Assembly: GCA_028870115.1 (NCBI GenBank) | Contig: JAGWQH010000064.1 | Coordinates: 1 to 58,919, forward strand | Length of the DNA: 58,919 bases | DNA from: Candidatus Methylomirabilota bacterium | GTDB taxonomy: Bacteria > Methylomirabilota > Methylomirabilia > Methylomirabilales > Methylomirabilaceae | Reading direction: 5' to 3' | Part shown: piece after piece, positions 1-8,543 of the stretch | How positions within the stretch are numbered: position 1 is the first letter of the stretch | How the letters are laid out: each line of letters begins with the position of its first letter | Notes under the pieces: generated by a model | What the model was told of the DNA's origin: nothing | Databases searched by the model: none | The model's input: only the letters and a program-made list of their open reading frames with translations | Made by a program: the position numbers and the translations under genes

Positions 1-1
1 C

Positions 2-907
2 CTGGTAAGCGGATTTATCCAGGACCAGATCGCGCTGATCCAGGATCGGCTCACGCTTACCCTCGGGTCCAAATTCGAGCACAACTCGTTCTCCGGTTTC
101 GAGTTCCAGCCGAACGCGCGATTGCTGTACTCCCCCAACGATTGGAATCGGGTATGGGCGGCGGTCTCGCGGGCGGTTCGGACGCCATCTCGAGCGGGAC
201 GCGATATGCGGATCGATACCGCCGCGTTTCCTGGCCCCGGCGGGCTTCCTACGCTCGTCCAAACGGTGGGTAACTCCGACTTTACCTCTGAGGAATCGCT
301 CGCCTTCGAGCTGGGTTACCGGGTACAGCCGGTCGAGTGGCTGACGCTCGATCTGGCCGGTTTCTACACGCACTATGACAACCTGGGAACGGCCGATCCT
401 GGCGCCCCTACGCTTGTGACGGACGCGGGCCTGCCTCATATCGTGCAGCCTCTGCTGTTCGCCAACCAGATGTCCGGGAACACGTATGGTATCGAGATCG
501 CCACTACCTGGCAGCCTCTGAGCTTCTGGCAACTCCATCTCAACTACTCCTACCTTAATATCGAACTCCACCCCAATGCGGGCCAGCACCCAATTGGCGT
601 CAACATAGGACATTCACCACGCCACCAAGTGCAGGCGCGTTCTCTTCTGGACCTCCCCTGGCATCTTCAGTTCGATGCGGCAGCCTTCTTTGTCGATCGA
701 CTGTCTGACCTGAACCCGGCAGTTCCGAGTTACCTGCGACTCGATCTCCGCCTGGGGTGGCGTCCAACCAAGGCGTTCGATCTGAGCCTGGTCGGCCAGA
801 ACCTTCTGGACAACCGCCATCCGGAGTTTCGTCGCGTTGATGTTGACCCTATCAGCGCTACAGAGATCCAGCGCAGCGCCGTAGTGAAGGCTACGTGGCG
901 ATTCTAA
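2..907 (+). CDS. TonB-dependent outer-membrane receptor, C-terminal part (5' end outside window)
   Basis: The reading frame is open from base 2 and runs to TAA at 905-907, so the gene begins before the window. The visible part alternates amphipathic beta strands typical of the porin barrel, with receptor-like phrases such as FIQDQIALIQDRLTLTLGSK, the RAVRTPSR segment, NTYGIEIATTWQP and DLSLVGQNLLDNRHPEF. It ends in aromatic phenylalanine (KATWRF), the usual signal for outer-membrane barrel assembly. The family imports siderophores, cobalamin or other substrates using TonB energy; the plug and TonB box are not visible here, so the substrate is unknown. The ATG at 122 is internal, not the true start. 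It is followed after 25 nt by a YfiR gene, a pairing common in diderm signalling operons. Confidence 0.9.
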   Translation: MVSGFIQDQIALIQDRLTLTLGSKFEHNSFSGFEFQPNARLLYSPNDWNRVWAAVSRAVRTPSRAGRDMRIDTAAFPGPGGLPTLVQTVGNSDFTSEESLAFELGYRVQPVEWLTLDLAGFYTHYDNLGTADPGAPTLVTDAGLPHIVQPLLFANQMSGNTYGIEIATTWQPLSFWQLHLNYSYLNIELHPNAGQHPIGVNIGHSPRHQVQARSLLDLPWHLQFDAAAFFVDRLSDLNPAVPSYLRLDLRLGWRPTKAFDLSLVGQNLLDNRHPEFRRVDVDPISATEIQRSAVVKATWRF

Positions 908-932
908 TCTAAAGGTTGGCCGCTGGGCGAAT

Positions 933-1481
933 ATGATTCGAAAGGTCGCACTCTTCGTCGCGCTGTCGGTCGCCGGTTTCGTGGGGGGCGGGATGCCCCT
1001 TGCGGAGCCCGCCTCTCCACCCCCCCTTGAGTATCAAGTCAAGGCGGCGTTTCTCTACCAGTTCATTAAGTTTGTCGAGTGGCCCCCTCAAGCGCTTCGC
1101 AACAGCACCATCATCATCGGTGTGCTGGGCGAGAGCCCCGTATCGGATGCGCTTACCGCTATTGAGGGGCAGGAGGTAAAGGGCCGTACGGTGGTGGTCA
1201 AACGGTTCAAGGGGCTGGCTGATCTGGAATTCGCTCATGTCCTGTTTCTCAGCCCCGAAGCAGCAGGTCGCTTGAAGGAGATTTGGAACAGACTGGCGGG
1301 TTCTGGCACGTTGGTGGTCAGTGATGTAGAAGGATTTGCCCGGAGCGGCGGGACGATCAACTTCATCAGGGTCGAGAATAAGATCCGGTTTGAGATCAAC
1401 CTCGAAGCCGCCGAGCGGGCACACCTGAAGATCAGCTCGCAACTACTCAAGCTGGCAAGGATCGTCCAGGGGGTGGAGTAA
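933..1481 (+). CDS. YfiR/DUF4154 family periplasmic protein
   Basis: A 182-residue protein with an N-terminal hydrophobic signal segment (about residues 4-24, ending near AEPAS). The hallmark YfiR opening YQVKAAFLYQFIKFVEWP follows, then IIIGVLGESPVSDAL and the later block GTLVVSDVEGFARSGGTINF. In Pseudomonas, YfiR is a periplasmic repressor that binds the periplasmic domain of a membrane signalling partner. Here the stop codon is one base before the start of a histidine kinase with a CHASE-type sensor, so I infer that it modulates that kinase. The TonB receptor / DUF4154 / kinase / regulator order suggests a single transport-sensing operon. Family assignment is confident; the ligand is unknown. 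Confidence 0.88.
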   Translation: MIRKVALFVALSVAGFVGGGMPLAEPASPPPLEYQVKAAFLYQFIKFVEWPPQALRNSTIIIGVLGESPVSDALTAIEGQEVKGRTVVVKRFKGLADLEFAHVLFLSPEAAGRLKEIWNRLAGSGTLVVSDVEGFARSGGTINFIRVENKIRFEINLEAAERAHLKISSQLLKLARIVQGVE

Positions 1482-1482
1482 G

Positions 1483-3084
1483 ATGCGCTTCCTTCGGGAT
1501 GCCCCGATCCGTAAGAAGCTGATGGGCATCTCCCTACTCACGACGGCTATGGCGTTGGTGCTGGCCGGGACGGCCTTTGTGATCTACGAATTGGCAATCT
1601 TCCGGTCTGGCATGACGCGTGAGCTTATGAGCACAGCAGATATCCTGGGCGCGAACAGTACGGCCGCGCTGACCTTTAACGATCCCGGGGGGGCAGAACT
1701 GACGCTACAGGGACTGCGAGCGATTCATCGAATCAACTCGGCGGCTATCTACACGAAGGAGGGAACCCTCTTCGCTACATACCATCGTGGGGATCGGCAG
1801 CCGGAGGTAATCCCCCTCAGACCCCGAGCAGATGGCGACACCCTGGAGGGAACGCGCTTGACCCTCTTTCGGCCGATCGTCCTTGACCATGAAAGGATTG
1901 GCACGATCTGGCTTCAGTCCGATCTACAGGAGGTAGCGAGGCATCTTATATTGTATGCCATCGTCACCATCGTCGTGTTGCTTGCCTCCTCCGCGGTGGC
2001 CTTCTTCGTGTCATCACGACTTCAAGAGGTGATCTCCGAACCGATCCAGCATCTGGTGCGGACGGTGAAGGCCGTCTCAGAGACACGAGACTATTCGGTC
2101 CGGGTGCAAGGGTCTGGTCGCGATGAGCTTGGGGTGCTCACCGATGGATTAAATGAGATGTTGATACAGATCCAAGAACGCGATATCGCGTTACAGACCG
2201 CGCACGATACACTTGAAGAGCGCGTGGAGAGGCGCACGACAGAGTTGCAGCGTGAGATCGCCGAGCGGAGACGAGCCGAGGAAGCGCTGGCCCAGACCCA
2301 GAGCGAGCTCCTCCATTCCGAGAAGATGGCATCCTTAGGATTTCTGGTGGCGGGAGTGGCTCACGAATTGAACAATCCCATCAGTGTCGTCCATTGCAAT
2401 ATGGATTTCATCAGGGAACATGTCCTGAGACTGAAAGGGATCATCGAGGCCTATGAGGCGCTCGATCTGCCCGATTGGCCCGCCCTTCAGCAGCTGGAAG
2501 AGCTGAGAAAAGGAGCAGAACTCGGCCTGAATGCATTGGATGAACTGGTTTCCAGTTGCAAGCGGGGAACGGAACGGATTACGAAGATTGTCATGGACCT
2601 CCGGACCTTTGCCAGGGCAGATGATGTCACTCCTGTGCCTGTCGATCTGCATGAGGGAATCGAGACAACCCTCAGCCTCCTGACAAAGGAGTACAAGGAT
2701 CGGATCACTATCCATCGAGAGTACGGGAGTCTGCCACAGGTGGAATGTCATCCCGGCCAGATCAACCAGGTGTTCATGAATCTGCTGCTCAACGCTGCCC
2801 AAGCGATCCCTGAGACAGGAGAGGTCTGGATCAGAACGGCTTCCCATGGAGATAAGGTCATCATCGTCATCAAGGATAACGGCTGCGGCATTCTTCAAGC
2901 GAATCTCGCCAAGATCTTTAACCCCTTCTTTACCACAAAGAAGGTGGGGGAAGGAATGGGCTTGGGCCTGAGCATCAGCTATGGGATCATCCAAAAGCAC
3001 GGCGGCAACCTGCGCGTGTCGAGCCATGATCGCCAGGGGACGGAGTTCACCGTCGAGCTCCCGGTGAAGTGGAGGGGGGTGTGA
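1483..3084 (+). CDS. Membrane sensor histidine kinase (CHASE-type sensor, HAMP, HisKA, HATPase)
   Basis: 533 residues. A transmembrane helix lies at about 13-35, a periplasmic sensor of about 110 residues resembling the YfiN-type CHASE8 domain follows, and a second helix is at about 155-177. Then come a HAMP linker, a long coiled coil (about 235-280, rich in E/R/Q) and the dimerisation/phosphoacceptor block VAHELNNPIS with His294. The catalytic domain shows an N box (NLLLNAAQAI), a G1 box (DNGCGI) and a G2 box (GMGLGLSI). It starts one base after yfiR-like and ends one base before the sigma-54 activator gene, so kinase and regulator are very probably partners. Expected role: autophosphorylation on His294 and transfer to Asp53 of the next protein. 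Confidence 0.92.
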   Translation: MRFLRDAPIRKKLMGISLLTTAMALVLAGTAFVIYELAIFRSGMTRELMSTADILGANSTAALTFNDPGGAELTLQGLRAIHRINSAAIYTKEGTLFATYHRGDRQPEVIPLRPRADGDTLEGTRLTLFRPIVLDHERIGTIWLQSDLQEVARHLILYAIVTIVVLLASSAVAFFVSSRLQEVISEPIQHLVRTVKAVSETRDYSVRVQGSGRDELGVLTDGLNEMLIQIQERDIALQTAHDTLEERVERRTTELQREIAERRRAEEALAQTQSELLHSEKMASLGFLVAGVAHELNNPISVVHCNMDFIREHVLRLKGIIEAYEALDLPDWPALQQLEELRKGAELGLNALDELVSSCKRGTERITKIVMDLRTFARADDVTPVPVDLHEGIETTLSLLTKEYKDRITIHREYGSLPQVECHPGQINQVFMNLLLNAAQAIPETGEVWIRTASHGDKVIIVIKDNGCGILQANLAKIFNPFFTTKKVGEGMGLGLSISYGIIQKHGGNLRVSSHDRQGTEFTVELPVKWRGV

Positions 3085-3085
3085 G

Positions 3086-4504
3086 ATGAAACGATACGGA
3101 ATCCTGATCGTAGATGACGAAAGGGATATCTTAACGACTCTCTCCCTTACGTTCGAAGAGGACTATGATGTCTTTCTGGCCCGCAGTGGCGCTGAGGGGC
3201 TGGCAATCCTGGAGCGGCAGGAAGTCGCCCTCATCATCGCGGATCAACGAATGCCGGAGATGACAGGGGTCGAATTCCTCGAGCGATCCATTGACAAGCG
3301 CCCCCAGGCTATCAGGATGATCCTCACAGGTTATACAGACACCACGTCCCTCATCCGAGCCATCAACGCCGGCAGAATCTATCGATATATCACCAAACCT
3401 TGGAGTCGGGATGAATTGAAGATCACCGTCAAGCGCGCCTTCGAAAGCTATGAGCTGACCATGGAGAATCAGCGACTCCTTAAGGAGCTTCAGACGGCCA
3501 ATGAACGGCTACAAGCGGAGAATCTCTATCTGAAGCAAGAGGTCGAAAGGGATCCTCTTTCCGGCACCATCATCGGCAAGAGCCCAGCCATGAAGCGGGT
3601 CTTCGATCTCATGGAGAAGGTCATCGATAGCTCTGTTACGATTTTTCTAACCGGAGAAACAGGAACAGGGAAGGGGGTAATCGCTCACCACCTCCACCAT
3701 CACGGCCCGAGACGAGGAAGACTGTTTATCGAGCAAAACTGCGGGGCGCTACCGGAGACCCTTCTGGAAAGCGAGCTGTTCGGCCATCGGCGCGGCGCCT
3801 TTACGGGGGCCGTACAGGACAAGAAAGGGCTCTTCGAGGTGGCACACGGGGGGACCCTCTTCCTGGACGAGGTCAGCGAGATGAGCCCTACGATGCAGGT
3901 CAAGCTGCTTCAGGTTCTTCAGGATGGCAGGATGCGGCGGATCGGAGAGACCGAATCCCGACAGGTCGATGTTCGAATCGTCGCGGCAACTAATCGAGAC
4001 CTGGAGTCAGAGGTCAAAAAGGGCACCTTTCGGGCGGATCTATACTACCGCCTGAGTGTTTTTCCCATCAGAACTCCTCCCTTACGAGAACGACGGGAGG
4101 ATATTCCCTTGCTGGTCGACTTCTTTTTGGAAAAACAGTGCAAGAAGCTGAAGAAGCCGGTCATAGGGCTGAGCCAAGAGGCCATGCAGCGCCTGTACGA
4201 ATACGACTTTCCGGGTAACGTCAGGGAATTACAGAATTTGATAGAGCGAGCGGTCCTTCTCAGTAACGGATCCAGGCTCGATCTGGATGAATGGCTGCCG
4301 AGTCCCTCTGATCTCTCTAAGTCCGCAGGGAGCCCTACTCTAACGCAGGTTGAAAAAGACTGTATTCTGGAGCGACTCCAGTCGCGGAAAGGTAATCTCG
4401 CGCTGGTCGCTAAGGATCTGGGGATCAGTCGCACCACACTGTGGCGTCGAATGAAGGCCTATCAGATCCCCTGGGGTTCCCGCCAGGTGGACTCCGGCGA
4501 ATAA
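3086..4504 (+). CDS. Sigma-54-dependent response regulator (NtrC family)
   Basis: 472 residues in three parts. The receiver domain (1-120) has the acidic pocket DD at 10-11, phosphoacceptor Asp53 in ADQRMPE and a conserved Lys in ITKPW. The AAA+ domain follows, with Walker A GETGTGKG (unusual for GESGTGKE), the sigma-54 contact loop GAFTGA at about 237-242, Walker B LFLDE and the arginine-finger region. A C-terminal Fis-type helix-turn-helix ends it ([19 protein letters not shown]). The GAFTGA loop shows that it remodels sigma-54 polymerase. It directly follows its likely kinase. The obvious candidate target is the -24/-12 promoter at 4741 with palindromes at 4597-4639. Confidence 0.93.
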   Translation: MKRYGILIVDDERDILTTLSLTFEEDYDVFLARSGAEGLAILERQEVALIIADQRMPEMTGVEFLERSIDKRPQAIRMILTGYTDTTSLIRAINAGRIYRYITKPWSRDELKITVKRAFESYELTMENQRLLKELQTANERLQAENLYLKQEVERDPLSGTIIGKSPAMKRVFDLMEKVIDSSVTIFLTGETGTGKGVIAHHLHHHGPRRGRLFIEQNCGALPETLLESELFGHRRGAFTGAVQDKKGLFEVAHGGTLFLDEVSEMSPTMQVKLLQVLQDGRMRRIGETESRQVDVRIVAATNRDLESEVKKGTFRADLYYRLSVFPIRTPPLRERREDIPLLVDFFLEKQCKKLKKPVIGLSQEAMQRLYEYDFPGNVRELQNLIERAVLLSNGSRLDLDEWLPSPSDLSKSAGSPTLTQVEKDCILERLQSRKGNLALVAKDLGISRTTLWRRMKAYQIPWGSRQVDSGE

Positions 4505-4596
4505 GACCGATCCGACAATCCGGACTTCTCCTTTTACTGCCCTTCTCATAGACAGAGGCCTACCAGATTAACTGCTGACGCCTACGGGCCGTTGAT

Positions 4597-4639
4597 GTTT
4601 CAGAGTGAAACCGACTGAAACATCCCGTTTCACGTGAAA
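4597..4639 (+). promoter_or_regulatory. Candidate enhancer (activator-binding palindromes)
   Basis: Three overlapping inverted repeats are built from the half-site GTTTCA/TGAAAC: GTTTCAgagTGAAAC at 4597-4611, TGAAACatcccGTTTCA at 4616-4632 and TTTCACGTGAAA at 4628-4639. They lie about 100-145 bp upstream of the -24 element, which is where NtrC-type activators normally bind. The palindromes are seen directly; their use by either neighbouring activator is inferred. Confidence 0.6.
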
Positions 4640-4740
4640 GTTACCTCTTGCATATGATCCTCTCTGTCCGCTGGCCAAGTCACTCTATTAACTAGCCTGA
4701 AATCGAAGAGTTAGAGAAATCTATTGTGGGATTTCCGTTT

Positions 4741-4756
4741 TGGCATGCCTCTTGTT
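4741..4756 (+). promoter_or_regulatory. Sigma-54 (-24/-12) promoter
   Basis: TGGCATGCCTCTTGTT matches the consensus TGGCAYG-N4-TTGCW at every conserved position except the C of TTGC, with correct GG to TTG spacing. It lies 47 bp before the ATG at 4803, between two sigma-54 activator genes, and downstream of the palindromes at 4597-4639. Confidence 0.72.
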
Positions 4757-4802
4757 ATTAAGGACAGTTGTCGTGATAGAGATCTTAACGGAGGGGCATA
4801 AC

Positions 4803-5990
4803 ATGGAGCAGTATTTCAAGCAACCAGTGAGGTCAGACGAGCCCACGCTGAAGATCAGCGCGACGGATCATATCTGCTGCAGTGGCTCCCCAACAGGCTG
4901 GTCGGAGCGGCGCACCAGCCGATGGGCCGGTGCCGGGGTGCTGGCGATGACGCTCGGGGCGTTGGCGATCGGGCTGGTGGACTCCTCCCACACGCGGCCT
5001 GCCAGTGCCGTCCGGACTACCGCCATCCCAGCCACCCCGCCGCCGGCTGCGCACTCATCCGCGCCGACGGCAGAGGCGACGCGAAGGGGAACGATGCAGA
5101 TAGCCCGTAGTCAGTCCCCTGTCGCTCTTATCGAAAACCGAGGGCGGATGGCTTCTCGCGTTAGTTACGATGTTCAGGGGCGAGAAACCATTCTGTCCTT
5201 TACGCCGCAGGGTCTCACGCTCACCCTAACCGGATCCAGCTTCTCTCCAGGCATCGCCCAAAAGATCACTTGGAACCGATGGCCAATTGCCCGGGAGCAA
5301 GCAACCGTCCCCTCGCGCTGGGTCGGTGCGCTCAACTTTGTGGGTAGCAATTCGGCTGCGATCCCCCAATGGCAGGAGTCGACGCCAGCCACCATCCGCC
5401 CCTCAACCGACTCCCAACCAGCGGAGAAGACCAGACGTCCTGCCTCTGCTACTCTGCACTATCGGGACGTCTGGCCGGGTATCGATCTGCTCTACACGAT
5501 CACAGGCGACCGACTGCGATCCACCTTCGTTGTCAAGCCCGGAGCGGACCCGAATCAGATTCAGTTCGCTTACCAGAACGTCACCACTATCAGGCGCACC
5601 GAGGCCGGACAGCTAGAGGTGAGTACGCCGGTTGGAAGCTTCGCCGAAGAGATGCCCGTCGCCTATCAGGAGAGCCATTATCTGGCGCGGTTAGCGCGTC
5701 TGCGGGATAACGTCTACGGGGAGATGCCCGGTGTATACCAGGAGCGAGATGGACAACGGGTACCGGTGGCCGTAGCCTATACGCTGCAGCCATCAGGGAA
5801 CAGCTCAGTCTGGGGCATCCACGTGGAGGCCTACGACCCGCACATCCCGCTCATCATCGACCGGGTTATCCGCTATCCTGGCTCCATTGGAGGAAGCGAT
5901 ACCGATATGGACCCCGGCCTTGTCGCAGACCGTGACAGGGCTGCCTATGCAATCGCCTCATCGAGTTCTCCGATCCCATTCACCCCGTAA
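4803..5990 (+). CDS. Exported DUF7948 / SBBP-type protein, ending after the first repeat
   Basis: 395 residues from the ATG at 4803, chosen because a GAGGGG ribosome site precedes it and because the sigma-54 promoter fits it. An N-terminal cytoplasmic stretch is followed by a hydrophobic helix (about 38-60, LAMTLGALAIGLV) and a low-complexity Ala/Pro/Thr linker. Then comes the domain usually found ahead of SBBP beta-propeller repeats: LIENRGRMASRVSYDVQGR, YRDVWPGIDLLYTITGDRL and FVVKPGADPNQIQF. After that domain one degenerate SBBP-like unit is readable (IGGSDTDMDPGLVADRDRAA then SSSSPIPFTP), and the gene stops. Relatives usually carry many such repeats, so this copy looks truncated or is a minimal version. 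Function unknown; probably secreted or surface-anchored. Confidence 0.72.
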   Translation: MEQYFKQPVRSDEPTLKISATDHICCSGSPTGWSERRTSRWAGAGVLAMTLGALAIGLVDSSHTRPASAVRTTAIPATPPPAAHSSAPTAEATRRGTMQIARSQSPVALIENRGRMASRVSYDVQGRETILSFTPQGLTLTLTGSSFSPGIAQKITWNRWPIAREQATVPSRWVGALNFVGSNSAAIPQWQESTPATIRPSTDSQPAEKTRRPASATLHYRDVWPGIDLLYTITGDRLRSTFVVKPGADPNQIQFAYQNVTTIRRTEAGQLEVSTPVGSFAEEMPVAYQESHYLARLARLRDNVYGEMPGVYQERDGQRVPVAVAYTLQPSGNSSVWGIHVEAYDPHIPLIIDRVIRYPGSIGGSDTDMDPGLVADRDRAAYAIASSSSPIPFTP

Positions 5991-6124
5991 GGGACGACCC
6001 GCATCCGATTTCTCCTGGCGCATAAGTCTTGTTGACTTTCAGAGGGGCACTACAGTATCCTGCCCCGACAGCTTCTGGCGCAGACTCATGAAACGATAAT
6101 CTTTGCCGATGCGGAGCACGCACG

Positions 6125-7492
6125 ATGATCCCCAGCCACAGCAAGATCCTGATCGTAGACAATGACCACGACATTCGGGAGGTAATGCGTGATCGCCTGA
6201 AGGCTATGGGGTGTGAGGTCGTGGAGGCGTCCGACGGTGTCCAGGCGCTGACGCGACTGAGAGAGGAGTCGCCGACGATCACTCTCCTCGATCTTATGAT
6301 ACCGGATAAGAGTGGTCTCGAGGTGCTGAAGGCGATCCGCGATGAGGGGCTCGAGACGACAGCCATCGTAATGACTGCGTATGGCACTATCGATAAGGCA
6401 GTGGAAGCTATGCGGGCCGGCGCCTACGACTTCTTGACCAAACCGCTCAGTCCGGGTCATTTGGAAGTGGTCATCGGTAAGGCGCTGGAACGCGAGGCGC
6501 TGAAGCGGGAAAACCTCCTGCTCTCGGGGGAGATCCGGGAACACGATCGGCCGATCATCGGTCACAGTTCGTCGATCCTGAACGCCATCGAGGCCGCTAA
6601 GCGAGCGGCGGCCAGCGGTTCGACGATCCTCCTGCTGGGCGAGAGCGGAACCGGAAAAGAGGTGTTCGCGAGAGCCATTCACCAATGGAGTCCAAGACGG
6701 GATAAGCCCTTTGTGGTCGTCAACTGCGTGGCGTTGTCGGAAGAGTTGCTCGAAAGTGAACTGTTCGGACATGAGCGGGGGGCCTTTACAGGCGCCCACC
6801 AGCGCAAGTACGGGAAGTTGGAGCTGGCCGATGGCGGGACGGCCTTCCTCGATGAGATCGGTGACCTGAAGCCGCGCCTTCAGGCGAAGCTGCTCCGCGT
6901 CCTGCAAGAGCAGGAGTTTGAGCGGGTTGGCGGGACGAAGCCGATACGGGTCGATCTTCGCTTTGTCGCCGCCACCAACCGACGCCCGGACAAAGCGATC
7001 CGGGAAGGATTATTCCGAGAGGACCTCTTCTTCCGACTCAATGTCGTCTCCGTCTCTCTTCCCCCACTCCGAGACCGCCTAGAGGACATTGTCCCTCTGA
7101 CCAATCACTTTCTGACCCGACACTGCGACAACCTGGGCAAGCGAATCAAGGAGATCACTCCGGATGCATGGGAGTTGCTGCAACACTACCATTGGCCGGG
7201 CAATGTGAGAGAACTGGCGAACTTTATCGAGCGAGCCGTTGTTCTGAGCACTCGTGATCGAATCACCTCGGAAGACCTCCCACTGACTGTCCTCACCAGC
7301 GCACTGGAGTCGCCCGCATCAGATGTACCTCGTGACTTCCATGAGGCTGTGGTGGCGTACAAGCGACAGATCATCCGGGAGGCCTTGCATCGTTCGGGAG
7401 GCAATCAATCGAAGGCCGCGAGCGCCCTCGGCCTGCAGCGAATCTATCTTGCCCGTCTGATTAAGGAATTACAGGTGCGCGAGAAGAGCTGA
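6125..7492 (+). CDS. Second sigma-54-dependent response regulator
   Basis: 455 residues. Receiver with phosphoacceptor Asp56 ([12 protein letters not shown]) and Lys in LTKPLSPG; the pocket reads DND rather than DD-D, which is tolerated. The AAA+ domain has Walker A GESGTGKE, the sigma-54 loop GAFTGA at about 219-224 and Walker [10 protein letters not shown]. The C-terminal Fis-like HTH is [20 protein letters not shown]. No kinase gene adjoins it. A modest possible promoter (TTGACT at 6032, TATCCT 18 bp downstream) lies in the 134-nt gap upstream. Together with the regulator at 3086 it brackets the only obvious sigma-54 promoter in the region. Confidence 0.92.
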   Translation: MIPSHSKILIVDNDHDIREVMRDRLKAMGCEVVEASDGVQALTRLREESPTITLLDLMIPDKSGLEVLKAIRDEGLETTAIVMTAYGTIDKAVEAMRAGAYDFLTKPLSPGHLEVVIGKALEREALKRENLLLSGEIREHDRPIIGHSSSILNAIEAAKRAAASGSTILLLGESGTGKEVFARAIHQWSPRRDKPFVVVNCVALSEELLESELFGHERGAFTGAHQRKYGKLELADGGTAFLDEIGDLKPRLQAKLLRVLQEQEFERVGGTKPIRVDLRFVAATNRRPDKAIREGLFREDLFFRLNVVSVSLPPLRDRLEDIVPLTNHFLTRHCDNLGKRIKEITPDAWELLQHYHWPGNVRELANFIERAVVLSTRDRITSEDLPLTVLTSALESPASDVPRDFHEAVVAYKRQIIREALHRSGGNQSKAASALGLQRIYLARLIKELQVREKS

Positions 7493-7525
7493 TCTTCACG
7501 CTAACAAATTTTTTTCTTGACGTAG

Positions 7526-7545
7526 TAGTCTAATGTATAATACTA
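7526..7545 (+). promoter_or_regulatory. Candidate LexA operator over the lexA -10 box
   Basis: The 20-bp site reads TAGT-N12-ACTA and is symmetric at most positions. It contains TATAAT (7536-7541), so repressor binding would block polymerase. A related site covers the imuA promoter (10854-10873): 15 of 20 positions agree, including TAGTC and ATGTATA. The TACTA half-site recalls the LexA boxes of Xanthomonadales. Position and sharing with imuA support autoregulation; no experiment is implied. Confidence 0.5.
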
Positions 7546-7586
7546 GGAGTGTAGACGATTGAGAGGAGAACAACCAGGGAGACCCG

Positions 7587-8180
7587 ATGGCGCTCACCGA
7601 CCGGCAGCGGCAGATCCTGAATTTCATCGCCACCTATAAGGCCAGGCATGGCGCCCCCCCGACGCAGCGCGAGATCGCCAAGCACGTGAAGATCTACATC
7701 CGGGGCGTCCAGTATCATCTCGAGCGGCTGGAGCGGGCCGGCCATCTCACACGCACGCCCAAGCGGGCTCGGGCCATCGACCTGCGCCGGGAGCAACGCG
7801 CCACCCTTACACCCCTGCTCGGCCGGGTGACGGCCGGCCGGCCGATTCTGTCCGACGAGCACGTTGAGGCCACCTATCCGCTTCCCCGGGAATGGACCGG
7901 AAGTGGGAAGACCTTCCTCCTGAAGGTTCAGGGCGACAGCATGCGCGATGCCCGCATCTTTGACGGTGACCTCGTACTCGTAACGGCGCAGTCGGAGGCC
8001 CACCCCGGCGAGATCGTGGTAGCGATGATCGAGGACGAGGTCACGGTCAAGCGCTTCCAATTGGACGGCACGACGGTCGTTCTCAAGCCGGAGAATGAGC
8101 AGTTCTCGCCGATTAGGATCGAGAACGGGGAGCGCGTCAGGATTCTGGGTAAGGTCATCGGCGTCTTTCGGAAGCTGTAA
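7587..8180 (+). CDS. lexA: LexA SOS repressor
   Basis: 197 residues. The N-terminal winged helix (TDRQRQILNFIATYKARHG, then PTQREIAKHVKI) contacts DNA. The self-cleavage bond is Ala83-Gly84 in VTAGRPI. The S24-type protease dyad is Ser118 (QGDSM) and Lys155 (VTVKRF). RecA filaments trigger self-cleavage and derepress SOS genes. The recognition region (AKHVKIYIRGVQYHLERLE) differs from E. coli LexA, consistent with a non-enterobacterial operator. The GGGAG ribosome site ahead of ATG fixes the start. It heads a region that also carries imuA, imuB and dnaE2, its expected targets. Confidence 0.95.
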   Translation: MALTDRQRQILNFIATYKARHGAPPTQREIAKHVKIYIRGVQYHLERLERAGHLTRTPKRARAIDLRREQRATLTPLLGRVTAGRPILSDEHVEATYPLPREWTGSGKTFLLKVQGDSMRDARIFDGDLVLVTAQSEAHPGEIVVAMIEDEVTVKRFQLDGTTVVLKPENEQFSPIRIENGERVRILGKVIGVFRKL

Positions 8181-8189
8181 GCCAAGTAC

Positions 8190-8480
8190 ATGAAATTTGA
8201 TGAGTTTTATCCTTTGTACCTTAGCGAGCACTCCAATCATATCTGTCGACTGCTGCACTTCATCGGCACCACGATCGGTGTCTCGCTACTTCTTGCTGCC
8301 GTGGTCACGCAAACGTGGTGGCTGGTTCCGGTGGCATTTGTGCAAGCCTACACCTGTGCATGGATCGGTCATTTCTGCTTCGAACATAACAAGCCGGCCA
8401 CGTTCAAATATCCCAGGCTCAGCTTCCTCGGTGACTGGCGTATGTGGTGGGAGATACTCACGAACAAAATTCGGATGTGA
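8190..8480 (+). CDS. DUF962 / Mpo1-like small membrane protein
   Basis: 96 residues beginning FDEFYPLYLSEHSNHICRLL, the typical DUF962 opening, with two hydrophobic helices (about 24-40 and 43-60) and the His-containing GHFCFEHNKPATF motif. Relatives of yeast Mpo1 are Fe(II) dioxygenases that act on 2-hydroxy fatty acids; the conserved histidines (HSNH, HFIG, GHFCFEHN) are present. It starts nine bases after the lexA stop and may be read with lexA, but nothing links it to DNA repair. The ribosome site is weak. Confidence 0.82.
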   Translation: MKFDEFYPLYLSEHSNHICRLLHFIGTTIGVSLLLAAVVTQTWWLVPVAFVQAYTCAWIGHFCFEHNKPATFKYPRLSFLGDWRMWWEILTNKIRM

Positions 8481-8543
8481 TCCTGCGCTTGACAGCTCTT
8501 CGAAAAGGCAAGAGAATCAGCCTCGTCTAGGTATGGTACAACT

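Noticed and set aside
6032-6061. Possible promoter TTGACT / TATCCT before the second sigma-54 activator
   Set aside because: Only a 4-of-6 match at -10 with 18-bp spacing; mentioned in the gene entry but too weak to list as a site.
7517-7541. TTGACG as -35 for lexA paired with TATAAT
   Set aside because: The spacer is only 13 bp; the -10 is good but this -35 pairing is unlikely, so only the operator/-10 was listed.
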